From: a virus
IMG/VR virus record: IMGVR_UViG_3300009788_000007
Span: 16,601 to 80,600 of that record
Direction: 5' to 3' (one strand)
DNA length: 64,000 nt
The notes under the pieces were generated by a model that worked only from the letters and a program-made list of their open reading frames with translations, did not search any database and was not told where the DNA came from. Positions 1-8,396 of this stretch are shown here, one piece after another (within the stretch, counting starts at the first letter, position 1; each line of letters opens with the position of its first letter). A program made the position numbers and the translations under genes.

Positions 1-48
1 TACAGCTCACCTAAGAAACTACTTAAGGCTATTGCGGAAACAGAGTAA
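1..48 (+). CDS. 3' end of an unknown protein (partial)
   Basis: The first 15 codons of the window are open and end at a TAA (46-48); the peptide end SSPKKLLKAIAETE is lysine-rich. The gene is cut by the window edge. A strong terminator follows 43 bases later, which supports a real gene end. Nothing can be said about function. Confidence 0.55.
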   Translation, partial: YSSPKKLLKAIAETE

Positions 49-90
49 CTTATTTATTAAGTTAAATATTACAAGCACAGCAGGTACTTA

Positions 91-124
91 GGGGGCCAAC
101 TTAGTAGGCTTGGCCCCCTTTTTT
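91..124 (+). terminator. Rho-independent terminator
   Basis: A perfect 9-bp stem (GGGGGCCAA / TTGGCCCCC) with a 10-base loop is followed by six T. It lies between the truncated gene at 1-48 and the primase-helicase, so it ends the upstream plus-strand unit. Confidence 0.9.
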
Positions 125-137
125 GAGAGATGGGGAA

Positions 138-3041
138 ATGGGCACATCATTAACAAAATTTGTACAAGATAATGTAAACCCTGCAGATTACTACCAGTGG
201 GTGTTTTCCAACACTTCAATAACATCCGGTGAGAATCGGGTGCTATCTCCTTTCTCAAATGAAAAAACACCGTCCTTAATGATTAATGGGTCCAGTGGCA
301 AATGGAATGATTTATCTGGTGGCGGTAAGGGCGAAAAATCAGGTGGGCCTTCTATCATATCATTTCATGCAGCCCTGGAAGACGAAAAACAAATCATTGC
401 GGCACGACAACTATTCAGTAAGTTTATACATCCTACTATTAAAAGATCAGTTGTAAAACACTGGGCACGTGTTCTTAGAAAAACACCTATTGCTAAAAAA
501 TATATCGTTATCAAAAGATTATTATCTCCTGAATTTATTAAAGAAATGAATATAGGGTGGGATGGGGACCGCATAACAATACCCGTAGAGAACGAATTTG
601 GTTTATTTGTAAATGCAAAGCTTTATGATTTTGCTGCTAAAGCAAAGTCAACTAAAAAATTCACAGTAGCTAAGATGTTAAATTATTCTGATAAGAAAGA
701 TCATAAAAAACCTAACGGCGAAAAAATGAAATTTGGCTCACCCGTTATGATTTACCCTTTCTCAGCTTTTAAGTTAGCCGAAAAAGAAGGTTACATTGTT
801 GTCACTGAAGGTGAATGGGATGCTTTGTTTTTATTGTCCATTGGTATTCCTGCAGTAACAAGTACAGGTGGCAGCGAATCGTGGCCGGTACAGTACAACC
901 ACATGTTTAGAAGTCTAGATGTTATTATAGCTTATGATAATGATTCTGCAGGATTTATTGGCCGTAAAAAATGGGTGATACCTAACCTTTCAAAATATGC
1001 GAAATCAATTAAAGTTTTAAAAATTCCTAAACTGGCCATAGGGGAAGGTAAAAAAACAAAAGATGTTTTAGACTGGGCATTAACTAAAAAATCAATGCGT
1101 AAAAAATCAGGGTGGTTAGAGAAGTTTGAAAAACGCGCAACTTTAGTTTTAAAAAATGATGAAAAAGATATAATACATGAAGAAATTTTACATGTACCTC
1201 TAGATAAAGCCAGCCTGGGGAAGTACTACCATAAACAAATAAAAGTAAAAGCACTTGTTAGCGGTAAGATAAATTCACCATATGTGATACCTAGAAAATA
1301 CCGTGTGTCATGTGCACAGCTTGACAGTTGTGACGCCTGCCCACTGCGAGAATACAACAAAGAATTCCAAGAAAATTCAGTGCAGGAAAACGACCCGGAA
1401 CTTTTAAAATTGTTAGATGTTTCTGATAAAGCCCAGCGGGAAATGCTGCAAAGGAAAGCAGGTTTTATTAAAACTACAGATGCTTGTAAGTGCAAAGTTG
1501 ACACTATCTCTAGCATGAACGTCGAGCAGCTTTTACTGATACCCACTCTTGATTCTGACAGTGTGTACACGAATCGAATGGCCTATTACGTGGGCCATGG
1601 TTTGGCGGCCAATAAAGCCTATGAATTTAAAGGCACTACCACATCATCCCCCAGGACCCAGCACGCCATACACCTGTTTGACAAAGCTTCGCCTATAGAG
1701 GGCGAAATTGACACGTTTTCAATGACTGATGATATCTATGCCCAGTTAAAAGTTTTCCAGCCTAAAGGCAAGGAGACCCCTCTGGGCAAGCTTATGAAGA
1801 TAGCAGACTGGCAAGCCCGTAATGTCACCGAGATCATAGAACGTCCTGACTTACATATGGCAGTTGACATGTCATTCCACAGCGTAAAAGAATTTAGGTT
1901 TAATGGCTCCCTTATGAAAAAAGGCATGATGGACGTGCTTATATTTGGTGATGGGGCTTGCGGTAAGGGCTGGGTTAGTGAGCGTTTAGGGGGGTACTAC
2001 GGGGTAGGCTCTGTGGTGTCTGGAGAGAATTGTACTTTTGCAGGTCTAGTAGGCGGGGTACAGTCCACAGGTAAGCAGTTTTTAGTCACCTGGGGGGCTA
2101 TCCCACTTAATAACGGGGGGCATGTGATCATTGATGAGGCTGGAGCGCTGGGGCATGAGGAATGGTCTAGGATGTCCAGGGTACGCTCTGAAGGTGTGGC
2201 TGAAATTAATAAAATTGTTTCAGAAAAAACTCAGGCATACACACGCCTATTATGGTTAGCTAATGAAAAAAACGGTAAACCCATAATGAGTTTAAATACA
2301 GGTGTTGAAGGTATCAAACAATTGATAGGTGCTAACGAGGATATCCGAAGATTTGATGTAGCCCTTACTGTAGCCATTGATGAAGTACCAAGCGAACTTA
2401 TCAATACACTTAATCCAGTCGATTATTCTGATTCTGGAAAGTACCCTGCAGAACTTTGTAAGCAGCTTTTAATGTGGTTGTGGTCTCGCACTGTAGACCA
2501 AATTGAATTTAGTGAAGCTGCAGAAAAAGAAATAATAAAACAATCGATAAAATTTGGTAGAATGTACTCTGCAGAAATACCACTAATACAAACTGAGAAT
2601 GTACGCTACAAGATTTGTAAATGGGCCATTTGGGCTGCAGGTAGACTGTTCAGTACTGACCCCACTGGAGAAAAATTAATTATACAGTCTAAACATGTGC
2701 GCACAGCCTGCCAAGTGGTAGACGGCTTTTATGAAAAAGAAAGCATGAATTATAAAATGTTCAGTGAACAGAAACATTCAACAGGTGGCAACCTGCATGA
2801 TAAAAAAGTTATTAAAATATTCAGCAGTAATGATGCTAACCGTGCAGTAGTTATTGAAGGGCTACTAAGACTGCATATAATAACAACAGATAACCTAGCA
2901 GACTATTGTGACGGTGACTTAGCAGAGGCCAAAATATTAATAGGTACATTGGTGCAGGCTAAATGTTTAAGCCGTGTTAAAAACGGTTACTTAAAAAACC
3001 AAGCTTTTTCTATGTGGCTCAGAGGCCAAGGGGGTATGTGA
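138..3041 (+). CDS. TOPRIM primase fused to MCM-like AAA+ helicase
   Basis: About 967 residues; probable primer-synthesising and DNA-unwinding enzyme of the phage replisome. Around residue 224 lies the TOPRIM motif TEGEWDAL, and near 267 the metal-binding DNDSAG. A Cys-rich stretch (CAQLDSCDACP near 392, CKCK near 451) may bind zinc. The C-terminal half has Walker A GDGACGKG near 604 and Walker B HVIIDEAG near 663. The block between and after them (AGLVGGV, WGAIPLNNGG, MSRVRSEG, RLLWLAN) resembles the MCM helicase core rather than DnaB. The ATG at 138 is preferred over the in-frame TTG at 123, which lies inside the terminator T-run. The stop overlaps the next start (TGATG). The middle (about 1500-2200) is visibly richer in G+C than the ends. 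Confidence 0.88.
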   Translation: MGTSLTKFVQDNVNPADYYQWVFSNTSITSGENRVLSPFSNEKTPSLMINGSSGKWNDLSGGGKGEKSGGPSIISFHAALEDEKQIIAARQLFSKFIHPTIKRSVVKHWARVLRKTPIAKKYIVIKRLLSPEFIKEMNIGWDGDRITIPVENEFGLFVNAKLYDFAAKAKSTKKFTVAKMLNYSDKKDHKKPNGEKMKFGSPVMIYPFSAFKLAEKEGYIVVTEGEWDALFLLSIGIPAVTSTGGSESWPVQYNHMFRSLDVIIAYDNDSAGFIGRKKWVIPNLSKYAKSIKVLKIPKLAIGEGKKTKDVLDWALTKKSMRKKSGWLEKFEKRATLVLKNDEKDIIHEEILHVPLDKASLGKYYHKQIKVKALVSGKINSPYVIPRKYRVSCAQLDSCDACPLREYNKEFQENSVQENDPELLKLLDVSDKAQREMLQRKAGFIKTTDACKCKVDTISSMNVEQLLLIPTLDSDSVYTNRMAYYVGHGLAANKAYEFKGTTTSSPRTQHAIHLFDKASPIEGEIDTFSMTDDIYAQLKVFQPKGKETPLGKLMKIADWQARNVTEIIERPDLHMAVDMSFHSVKEFRFNGSLMKKGMMDVLIFGDGACGKGWVSERLGGYYGVGSVVSGENCTFAGLVGGVQSTGKQFLVTWGAIPLNNGGHVIIDEAGALGHEEWSRMSRVRSEGVAEINKIVSEKTQAYTRLLWLANEKNGKPIMSLNTGVEGIKQLIGANEDIRRFDVALTVAIDEVPSELINTLNPVDYSDSGKYPAELCKQLLMWLWSRTVDQIEFSEAAEKEIIKQSIKFGRMYSAEIPLIQTENVRYKICKWAIWAAGRLFSTDPTGEKLIIQSKHVRTACQVVDGFYEKESMNYKMFSEQKHSTGGNLHDKKVIKIFSSNDANRAVVIEGLLRLHIITTDNLADYCDGDLAEAKILIGTLVQAKCLSRVKNGYLKNQAFSMWLRGQGGM

Positions 3042-3184
3042 TGGGAAAATCTAAAGGTAAGCATATTAAATGTATGACATGTTTTGTTAAAAAGACTGAG
3101 CATAAATTTGATAGTAATGATGTATGGGACATGCACACAAACGGTGTGCGTATTACCTGCAAGAAATGTAAAGGTAAAAAATAA
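3041..3184 (+). CDS. Small zinc-ribbon protein (47 aa)
   Basis: This short gene is open from an ATG overlapping the helicase stop to a TAA that overlaps the next ATG, so it is translationally coupled on both sides. It has two CxxC pairs (CMTC and CKKC) about 30 residues apart and is lysine-rich. It looks like a small zinc-binding nucleic-acid protein; exact role unknown. Confidence 0.75.
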   Translation: MGKSKGKHIKCMTCFVKKTEHKFDSNDVWDMHTNGVRITCKKCKGKK

Positions 3185-3453
3185 TGGCTGTATACGTTGA
3201 CCCCATACAAAATTGCCCCACAAATAAAAACTGGCCGTACACCCAGTTCTGCCACATGATTGCAGACACACCAAAAGAATTAAAAGCCTTTGCTTTAATA
3301 ATAGACTTGAAACTAAGTTGGTACCAAGAAAAATCATTTCCACATTTTGATTTAACAAAATCACGCAGGGTAGAGGCTATAAAAATGGGGGCTATAGATT
3401 TAAACTTAAGACAATTTGTAAAAAAGATGCAGGAGATTAGAGGAAATGGGTAG
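3184..3453 (+). CDS. DUF4031 family protein
   Basis: 89 residues. The start MAVYVD, the central CHMIADTPKELKAFA, then SFPHFDLTKSRR and a run with MGAIDL match the DUF4031 family, small proteins common in phages and some bacteria with no known biochemical role. The gene is coupled to both neighbours and lies in the replication operon between the primase-helicase and the polymerase. Confidence 0.85.
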   Translation: MAVYVDPIQNCPTNKNWPYTQFCHMIADTPKELKAFALIIDLKLSWYQEKSFPHFDLTKSRRVEAIKMGAIDLNLRQFVKKMQEIRGNG

Positions 3454-3595
3454 AGTACCAGACCAAGTGTTTACAATTGAAGGTGTAGTAAGGCATTTCG
3501 AATGTAAGATAACAAACCACCAAGCACGCTACTATAGAGAAACTACAGCTTTTTGGTTGTACGTATATGAAAACTTTATTGTGGGTAAAAAATAG
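3446..3595 (+). CDS. Hypothetical protein (49 aa)
   Basis: The ATG lies inside the end of the DUF4031 gene behind an AGAGGAA-type ribosome site, and its TAG shares a base with the next GTG. The peptide has one Cys and an aromatic-rich C-terminus (TTAFWLYVYENF). Not recognised. Confidence 0.6.
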   Translation: MGRVPDQVFTIEGVVRHFECKITNHQARYYRETTAFWLYVYENFIVGKK

Positions 3596-4284
3596 TGCTC
3601 TGCAAGATTGACACCTGCACTCAACCCCAACTAGAGGGTAGACCTTTCTGCTGTAAAAAACATTGGAATAAACTACCACGCAAAATAAAAACCGAACTAA
3701 ATAAATTGTATGACGATGGTAAAGGATCTATTACAGTTATCGCTCTTGAACGTTTAACTATAAAAGCAAACTTTGCAATTAAGCTACCCAGTACCTGGGA
3801 AAAACGCGCTGCATTTTACTTAAAGAAACTTAAAAAACAGGTTAAGAAAGAGCGCATATTAATTGTCACTGGGGATGTTACAAGAACTAATAAAAATAGG
3901 GGCTTATGGAAGATCTTAAATAAATTAATTGTTAGGGCTGGTATTGAAAATGAATCTGCAGTAAGAACAAATTTTAATAGTGAGCCCCACAGCATCGCAG
4001 TAGTCTTAGGTGTAGAAGGCTTTAAACAAACCCTACCACCCTATAAAGTAAAAAATGGTATAGTGCATATGCAAAACCAGATAGTAACACCTGAAGATTA
4101 TATAAACGCAGCTTGGGCCACACGCCCTAATAAAGGCACACGCTTGGGTAACACATATATGATATCTTGTGAGCCCCACCCAGAAGAGTATGACGAATTT
4201 GGTGAAGATGAAATAACTGAAATAAAATTTTGTTTAGCGTGGGCCGCAAAACTATATAAATCAAAAATGAAAGTTGGTATTTAA
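3595..4284 (+). CDS. Hypothetical protein with N-terminal Cys cluster
   Basis: 229 residues from a GTG start that overlaps the preceding TAG. The N-terminus carries CKIDTC and PFCCKKHW, a possible zinc site. The next 80 residues are strongly basic and probably helical; the C-terminal 40 are acidic. It sits in the replication operon, so a DNA-linked role is plausible, but no family is recognised. Confidence 0.7.
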   Translation: MLCKIDTCTQPQLEGRPFCCKKHWNKLPRKIKTELNKLYDDGKGSITVIALERLTIKANFAIKLPSTWEKRAAFYLKKLKKQVKKERILIVTGDVTRTNKNRGLWKILNKLIVRAGIENESAVRTNFNSEPHSIAVVLGVEGFKQTLPPYKVKNGIVHMQNQIVTPEDYINAAWATRPNKGTRLGNTYMISCEPHPEEYDEFGEDEITEIKFCLAWAAKLYKSKMKVGI

Positions 4285-4614
4285 ATGAAAGATAGTGTAT
4301 ACCCTATATGTTGCTGTGGTAAAGCAATGATAAGTACTATGGCGTTCCATGGTAAAGAATATTGGTGTTGGAATTGTGGAGAAACCGATAGCTTTTTTGT
4401 TTCTGGTGATCGTCGTGAAATAACAGAGGAAGAAGAAAAAGAACTACAGCAAAAACAAAAAGAAGCTATTGAATTTTTAGATGCTAGAGGCTGTAAATAT
4501 GGCGGCGGTATGCGAAAAGTAAATGATGGGTACACCCCGTTTGATTGCCTACCCGAAGAACTTAAAGAAGAGATTTCTAAACTAGCTGATTCCTGGGTAT
4601 ACCTAAATGAATAA
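4285..4614 (+). CDS. Zinc-ribbon protein with acidic helix
   Basis: 109 residues. The N-terminus has CCCG and CWNCG, together a zinc-ribbon-like pair of CxxC motifs. A Glu/Lys-rich helical stretch (residues about 50-70) follows. The start lies directly after the TAA of the upstream gene. The end overlaps the homing-type gene by 8 bases. Function unknown. Confidence 0.7.
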   Translation: MKDSVYPICCCGKAMISTMAFHGKEYWCWNCGETDSFFVSGDRREITEEEEKELQQKQKEAIEFLDARGCKYGGGMRKVNDGYTPFDCLPEELKEEISKLADSWVYLNE

Positions 4615-5080
4615 ATGGCAGTCACCAACATCTATAAAACTTAAAAATGGTAAACGTATGTACTTTAGACTTTATAGTATCTGGAGAGGGATGAAAATAC
4701 GTTGCTACAGTAAGAAAAATAAAGACTATGAAAAATATGGTGGCCGTGGTATTTTAATGTCCCTAGGCTGGTATGAAAGCTACGACGAATTTTATGAATG
4801 GTCTGTAAACAATGGTTACAAAGAAAACCTAAGCATTGATAGAAAAGAAAATTCTAAAGGGTACACACCTAATAACTGTAGATGGGTGGATAAATGGACC
4901 CAGACTAATAATAGAGATATCACATTAACTATGACTTATCAAGGTATGACAAGAAATTTATATTGGTGGTCAGACCAAATTGGGGTATCGTATGACACAC
5001 TAGTAAAAAGAAAACAAAGATACAAATGGTGTGATGCTAAATGTATTGAAACACCCTTGCATAAGGGTAGTACATGGTAA
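4607..5080 (+). CDS. AP2/HNH-type homing protein
   Basis: 157 residues. The order SIWRGMKIRCY, YEKYGGRGI, a Trp/Tyr-rich segment, then LSIDRKENSKGYTPNNCRW is the signature of small phage proteins that pair an HNH-like domain with AP2 DNA-binding features; these are often free-standing homing endonucleases. The gene lies 10 bases before the DNA polymerase gene, a favoured neighbour of such selfish genes. It may be mobile in its own right. The cleavage residues cannot be assigned with certainty. Confidence 0.75.
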   Translation: MNKWQSPTSIKLKNGKRMYFRLYSIWRGMKIRCYSKKNKDYEKYGGRGILMSLGWYESYDEFYEWSVNNGYKENLSIDRKENSKGYTPNNCRWVDKWTQTNNRDITLTMTYQGMTRNLYWWSDQIGVSYDTLVKRKQRYKWCDAKCIETPLHKGSTW

Positions 5081-5090
5081 ATAATGTAAC

Positions 5091-5216
5091 ATGACAGCTT
5101 TAAAAAACCATTATAAAAAAACTAAAGTGCCTTACAAGTTATCTGGGAAATTAGTTGCACTTGACTTTGAGACCACAGGTTTAGACCTGTACCATGGGGA
5201 CCGTATTTTTTGCTGA
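5091..5216 (+). CDS. DNA polymerase N-terminal fragment ending at in-frame TGA
   Basis: The ATG at 5091 opens the same frame as the polymerase at 5250 and encodes 41 residues with the proofreading Exo I motif LDFETTGLD (Asp25, Glu27). It stops at TGA 5214-5216, after which the frame continues as AYVTDEAEAGF into the polymerase with no further stop. The natural start of the polymerase is therefore almost certainly 5091. The TGA may be a nonsense mutation (TGG to TGA would restore Trp), read-through or recoding, or a sequence error. Confidence 0.8.
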   Translation: MTALKNHYKKTKVPYKLSGKLVALDFETTGLDLYHGDRIFC

Positions 5217-5249
5217 GCTTATGTTACTGATGAAGCTGAAGCAGGTTTT

Positions 5250-7082
5250 ATGTATAAAACAAAAGCTAACTTAAAATGGTTAGAGCGCCTAATGATGGAC
5301 CCTACTAAGCACGTTATTTTCCATAATAAAAAGTTCGATTTAACTGCTATGCTTGTAGAAGGTTTTAACATTTTTAATTTTAAAGCAATAACAGAATGCA
5401 CACTAAGACTAGCAAAACTTTTTAATGCTACCTGGAACAGTTACAAGTTAAAAGATTTAGGTGCTAGGCTACTGGGCGTACCGACTGCAGACAAAGATGA
5501 AATTGAAGAATGGGTTAAAGATCGTAAGCGTGTAAATTATTATCGTAGAGAGTTTAGCCGTAAACCTAATTTTTCTGACGCCCCTGCAAGCATAATTAAA
5601 AAGCGTGCCGTATGGGATGTTGAAACTACTTTGATGCTGTACCTTAAACTACGTCCTGCAATAAATAAGGCTGCTGAGAAACTATACCAAACAGAGCTTG
5701 AGTTAGCTTATGTGTGTGTTGACATGGAAAGCCATGGGGTACCCGTTGATATAACACGTGCCAAACAATTAAAATCTCAGGCTGAAAAAGACATGGCTAT
5801 TATTATGAAAGACCTGCGTAAACTAGTAGGTAATTTAATAGTAGATAAAACTAAAGCTGGTGAGCAAATAAAAGTGCCCATCACCGCAAAAGAATTTAAC
5901 CCAGGGTCCTCAAAACATTTAGCTGCTGCTTTTAAAAAAGTTGGTATTGAGCTTGAATATAAGACCGATAAAGGTAACTGGTCATTTGATGAGTATTCCA
6001 TGATTCGTTATGTATCAGACCCATTAGTTAAAGTAATGCGCAAAGCTTCAGAAAACGGGTGGCAAGCTAATCAGTTTTACAGACGTATTAAACATGCAGT
6101 AAAACGCTACGACCTGGACATTAAAGAATTATTACCGCCCCTTATTTTAAAACATCAAAATCTTAAAAAGATGATAAGTACTTACTATAATGCAATTATT
6201 AACAAGTCGCTAAATAAGTACACTGCACCAAACGGTATAGAGTACGGGACGTTGCATTGTTCGTTTAACCCTACTACAGCAGTAACAGGTAGATTTTCAG
6301 CAACAAACCCACCGCTACAAACTATACCTCGTAACAGCGGACCTAGAGAATGCTTTGTACCTCGTAAATCCAGGCGCAATTGGTACCTGGACTATGACCA
6401 AGTGGAAATGAAAATATTTGTGCATTTTGCCAAAGATGAAGACATGGCCCGTGAAATTGAGAATGATATCCACGCTTATGTCGCAGGGCAGGTGTACAAG
6501 GTCGCCAAATCCTCTGTAACGAAAGAACAGCGGAAAAGGGGTAAAGGGGTAGGCTTCGGGGTTTTGTACGGCTCAGGGGCTAATACGATGGCTGAGACGA
6601 TGACTAAACAGGGCCTTAAAACCACTAAAAAAGATGCCGTGTATCTGGTGCGCAATTACCATGAATCATTCCCTTCAGTGCGCAGAACAACACGGTACTT
6701 TGAAGCTCAACTGCGGAAAAAGGGGTTCCTTACAAACCCATTCGGCAGGCGGTACCATATACCCGTAAAATTCGCTTACAAGGCCCTTAACTATATGTGC
6801 CAAGGTACATCAGCTGACATCATCAAGCAGGCCATGGTGAAGCTGTGGAAGTGGTTACGCAAGCATAAATTTAAAACTAAACTTATAATGACAATCCATG
6901 ATGAAATTGTTCTAGAATGCCCCAGGAGTGAAGAGAAGAAAGTCATTCCCCAGGCCCTGCGAATCATGGAAGACCTTAAAAATTACTTTGTACCGATTAC
7001 TGCTAGTGCAGAAGTTGTCACGGAAAGATGGTCTAAAAAGAAAGATGCCGTGAAAGATTTAAATCTTGCATGGGCTGTTTAA
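5250..7082 (+). CDS. polA: Family-A (Pol I-like) DNA polymerase, main part
   Basis: 610 residues from the first ATG after the TGA; 664 codons counting the TGA if read from 5091. It copies phage DNA. Visible motifs (numbering from 5091): Exo II HNKKFDL near 78, polymerase motif A LDYDQVEMK near 434, motif B RKRGKGVGFGVLYG near 480, motif C TIHDEIV near 603. The Phe in motif B is typical of enzymes that discriminate against dideoxynucleotides. If translation starts only at 5250, the enzyme lacks the Exo I carboxylates and should be proofreading-deficient. The 3' half (about 6380-6980) uses more G+C-rich codons than the rest. A terminator follows at 7107. Confidence 0.92.
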   Translation: MYKTKANLKWLERLMMDPTKHVIFHNKKFDLTAMLVEGFNIFNFKAITECTLRLAKLFNATWNSYKLKDLGARLLGVPTADKDEIEEWVKDRKRVNYYRREFSRKPNFSDAPASIIKKRAVWDVETTLMLYLKLRPAINKAAEKLYQTELELAYVCVDMESHGVPVDITRAKQLKSQAEKDMAIIMKDLRKLVGNLIVDKTKAGEQIKVPITAKEFNPGSSKHLAAAFKKVGIELEYKTDKGNWSFDEYSMIRYVSDPLVKVMRKASENGWQANQFYRRIKHAVKRYDLDIKELLPPLILKHQNLKKMISTYYNAIINKSLNKYTAPNGIEYGTLHCSFNPTTAVTGRFSATNPPLQTIPRNSGPRECFVPRKSRRNWYLDYDQVEMKIFVHFAKDEDMAREIENDIHAYVAGQVYKVAKSSVTKEQRKRGKGVGFGVLYGSGANTMAETMTKQGLKTTKKDAVYLVRNYHESFPSVRRTTRYFEAQLRKKGFLTNPFGRRYHIPVKFAYKALNYMCQGTSADIIKQAMVKLWKWLRKHKFKTKLIMTIHDEIVLECPRSEEKKVIPQALRIMEDLKNYFVPITASAEVVTERWSKKKDAVKDLNLAWAV

Positions 7083-7106
7083 TTTTGGTGTTTGAGTGAA
7101 CGCCCC

Positions 7107-7150
7107 GCCTCCCTGTCTCTGGCACGCCTGCTACTCAGGGGGGCATTTTT
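7107..7150 (+). terminator. Rho-independent terminator after polymerase
   Basis: A 9-bp stem (GCCTCCCTG with CAGGGGGGC, one G-T pair) closes a 20-base loop and is followed by ATTTTT. It lies 25 bases after the polymerase stop and ends the replication operon. Confidence 0.8.
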
Positions 7151-7205
7151 AACACTAAAACTACAATTTCTCCCTATTATGTAGCCCTTTCGTATAATTA
7201 AAGTA

Positions 7206-7234
7206 TTGCTTTAAGTTACATTAAGCAGTATATT
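7206..7234 (+). promoter_or_regulatory. Sigma70-type promoter
   Basis: TTGCTT, a 17-base spacer and TATATT lie between the terminator at 7107 and the next gene. Position and spacing fit a housekeeping promoter for the 7284-8119 genes. Confidence 0.55.
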
Positions 7235-7283
7235 TATATAGGTACAGATGCAAATTTGTAATAAGCAGCGAGAGAGAACATAC

Positions 7284-7496
7284 ATGTATAAGCCTTTAAA
7301 ACCAATCCAAATTGGTAAGCATATTGATATATTTGCAGGTGTTCTTTGTAGTGCTTATACACCGACAATAGCTCAACAAAAACTATTTAAAAATATTTTT
7401 GAACATGAGAAGAGAGAATGTAACAATGGATATAAATATAAATTTCAAATTTCTAAGTGGCGGCCACGCCCTCTTTACAGTAGGAAGCCCACGTAA
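7284..7496 (+). CDS. Hypothetical protein (70 aa)
   Basis: The ATG at 7284 is preferred over 7248 because a GAGAGAGAA ribosome site stands just before it. The peptide begins MYKPLKPIQIGKHIDIF and has a basic C-terminus. It overlaps the next gene by about 70 bases in another frame, which lowers confidence in one of the two starts. Not recognised. Confidence 0.5.
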   Translation: MYKPLKPIQIGKHIDIFAGVLCSAYTPTIAQQKLFKNIFEHEKRECNNGYKYKFQISKWRPRPLYSRKPT

Positions 7497-7902
7497 TAGG
7501 TTTACATTTAAGATCATTAAAAAACCTGACAGCCCTTTTTATGTGTCGTATCTTACTGGTAAAGATAATACAAAAGATTATACATACTTGGGCTGTTTTA
7601 TCCCCCTATCAAAAGATAGGTTTTTAAAACTGACAAATAAAAGTAGGTTAGGGGTAGCCTCCCAACCTGTAAAAGTTTTTGAATGGGCTGCAGAGATATT
7701 AGCAGGCCGCAAAGACAATCATATAAACCACCCAAACACTGCAGGATGTTATATTATTCATGCGGGTAAATGTTGTGCTTGTGGTAGACAGTTGACGACA
7801 CCTGCATCAATAAAAAATGGTATAGGCCCTGTATGCGTTCAGCTTAGGGATGGTGCAAAGAAAATAAAACCTAAAAAAGAAAACCAAGCAGCATTATTTT
7901 AA
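7426..7902 (+). CDS. DUF6011-type zinc-binding protein
   Basis: About 158 residues from the ATG at 7426 behind GAGAAGAGAG. The C-terminal third holds CCACGRQLTTPASIKNGIG followed by PVC, the DUF6011 pattern (Cys-x2-Cys plus a distal Cys). The preceding part (FKIIKKPDSPFYVSYLTG) looks like a small beta domain that often accompanies this zinc motif in phages. The tail is lysine-rich. Role unknown; a nucleic-acid-binding accessory protein is likely. Confidence 0.75.
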   Translation: MDININFKFLSGGHALFTVGSPRNRFTFKIIKKPDSPFYVSYLTGKDNTKDYTYLGCFIPLSKDRFLKLTNKSRLGVASQPVKVFEWAAEILAGRKDNHINHPNTAGCYIIHAGKCCACGRQLTTPASIKNGIGPVCVQLRDGAKKIKPKKENQAALF

Positions 7903-7921
7903 AATTGAAAGGATCGCCTTA

Positions 7922-8119
7922 ATGAGTGGTTTAAAAGTAGAAGTAGATAAGAAAAAGAAAGTTCTTAAAATTGAGCTACCTTACGGGGACCCCCGCCCAT
8001 CAGCATCTGGAAAAAGTCTTATAGTGGCCACAACCAGTGGAAGCATCCAAACCGATACAAAATTTGAAGGTAAAAATTTAACAATTGGTATTAATGCCTA
8101 TATACCTAACATCAATTAA
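7922..8119 (+). CDS. Small conserved phage protein (65 aa)
   Basis: A good GAAAGGA ribosome site precedes the ATG. The peptide (LKVEVDKKKKVLKIELP, then SASGKSLIVATTSG) resembles a small conserved hypothetical protein of phages and mobile elements. It looks all-beta. No function is known to me. A terminator stands at 8172. Confidence 0.7.
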   Translation: MSGLKVEVDKKKKVLKIELPYGDPRPSASGKSLIVATTSGSIQTDTKFEGKNLTIGINAYIPNIN

Positions 8120-8171
8120 GCAGTAGTATATTAATCATAGCTTTCCTCAAATGGAATGCTCTCTTCTCTCA

Positions 8172-8207
8172 GGGGAGGCGGCTGCCCGGTCGTCTCCTCA
8201 TTTTTTT
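8172..8207 (+). terminator. Rho-independent terminator
   Basis: GGGGAGGCG pairs with CGTCTCCTC (9 bp, two G-T pairs) around a 10-base loop and is followed by A and seven T. It ends the unit containing the 65-residue gene. Confidence 0.88.
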
Positions 8208-8343
8208 GAGGCGGGGTTAAGTTGGGTAATTGTGGGTTTAAATGGGCTACCAAGGTCAAGTGCACTACCCCTTCCCCCTCTCTTTTTCCTTAAAAATAAG
8301 CATTTTTAAATTAATTTTAAAAATATGGTTATTTTTATTATTT
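8208..8343. other. Gene-free A+T-rich leader region
   Basis: No gene is seen between the terminator at 8172 and the gene at 8431. The stretch is a G-rich segment followed by an A+T-rich segment that leads into the operator-promoter at 8344. No other repeat or RNA gene was noticed. Confidence 0.5.
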
Positions 8344-8363
8344 TATACTGGACACGTGTACAG
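8344..8363 (+). promoter_or_regulatory. -10 element overlapping a LexA-like box
   Basis: TATACT at 8344 overlaps CTGG-ACACGTGT-ACAG (8348-8363), one mismatch from the CTGT-N8-ACAG LexA consensus of gammaproteobacteria. It resembles the boxes at 41174 and 42337. A repressor here would block RNA polymerase for the 8431-9444 genes. No convincing -35 element is seen. Confidence 0.5.
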
Positions 8364-8396
8364 TAATCAATTAATATTTAGTTATGAGATTTGAAG

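Noticed and set aside
5091-7082. Genome-wide reassignment of TGA to Trp
   Set aside because: Many genes here end in TGA with ATGA or TGATG overlaps and clear family-like ends, so TGA is a normal stop; only the polymerase has an internal one.
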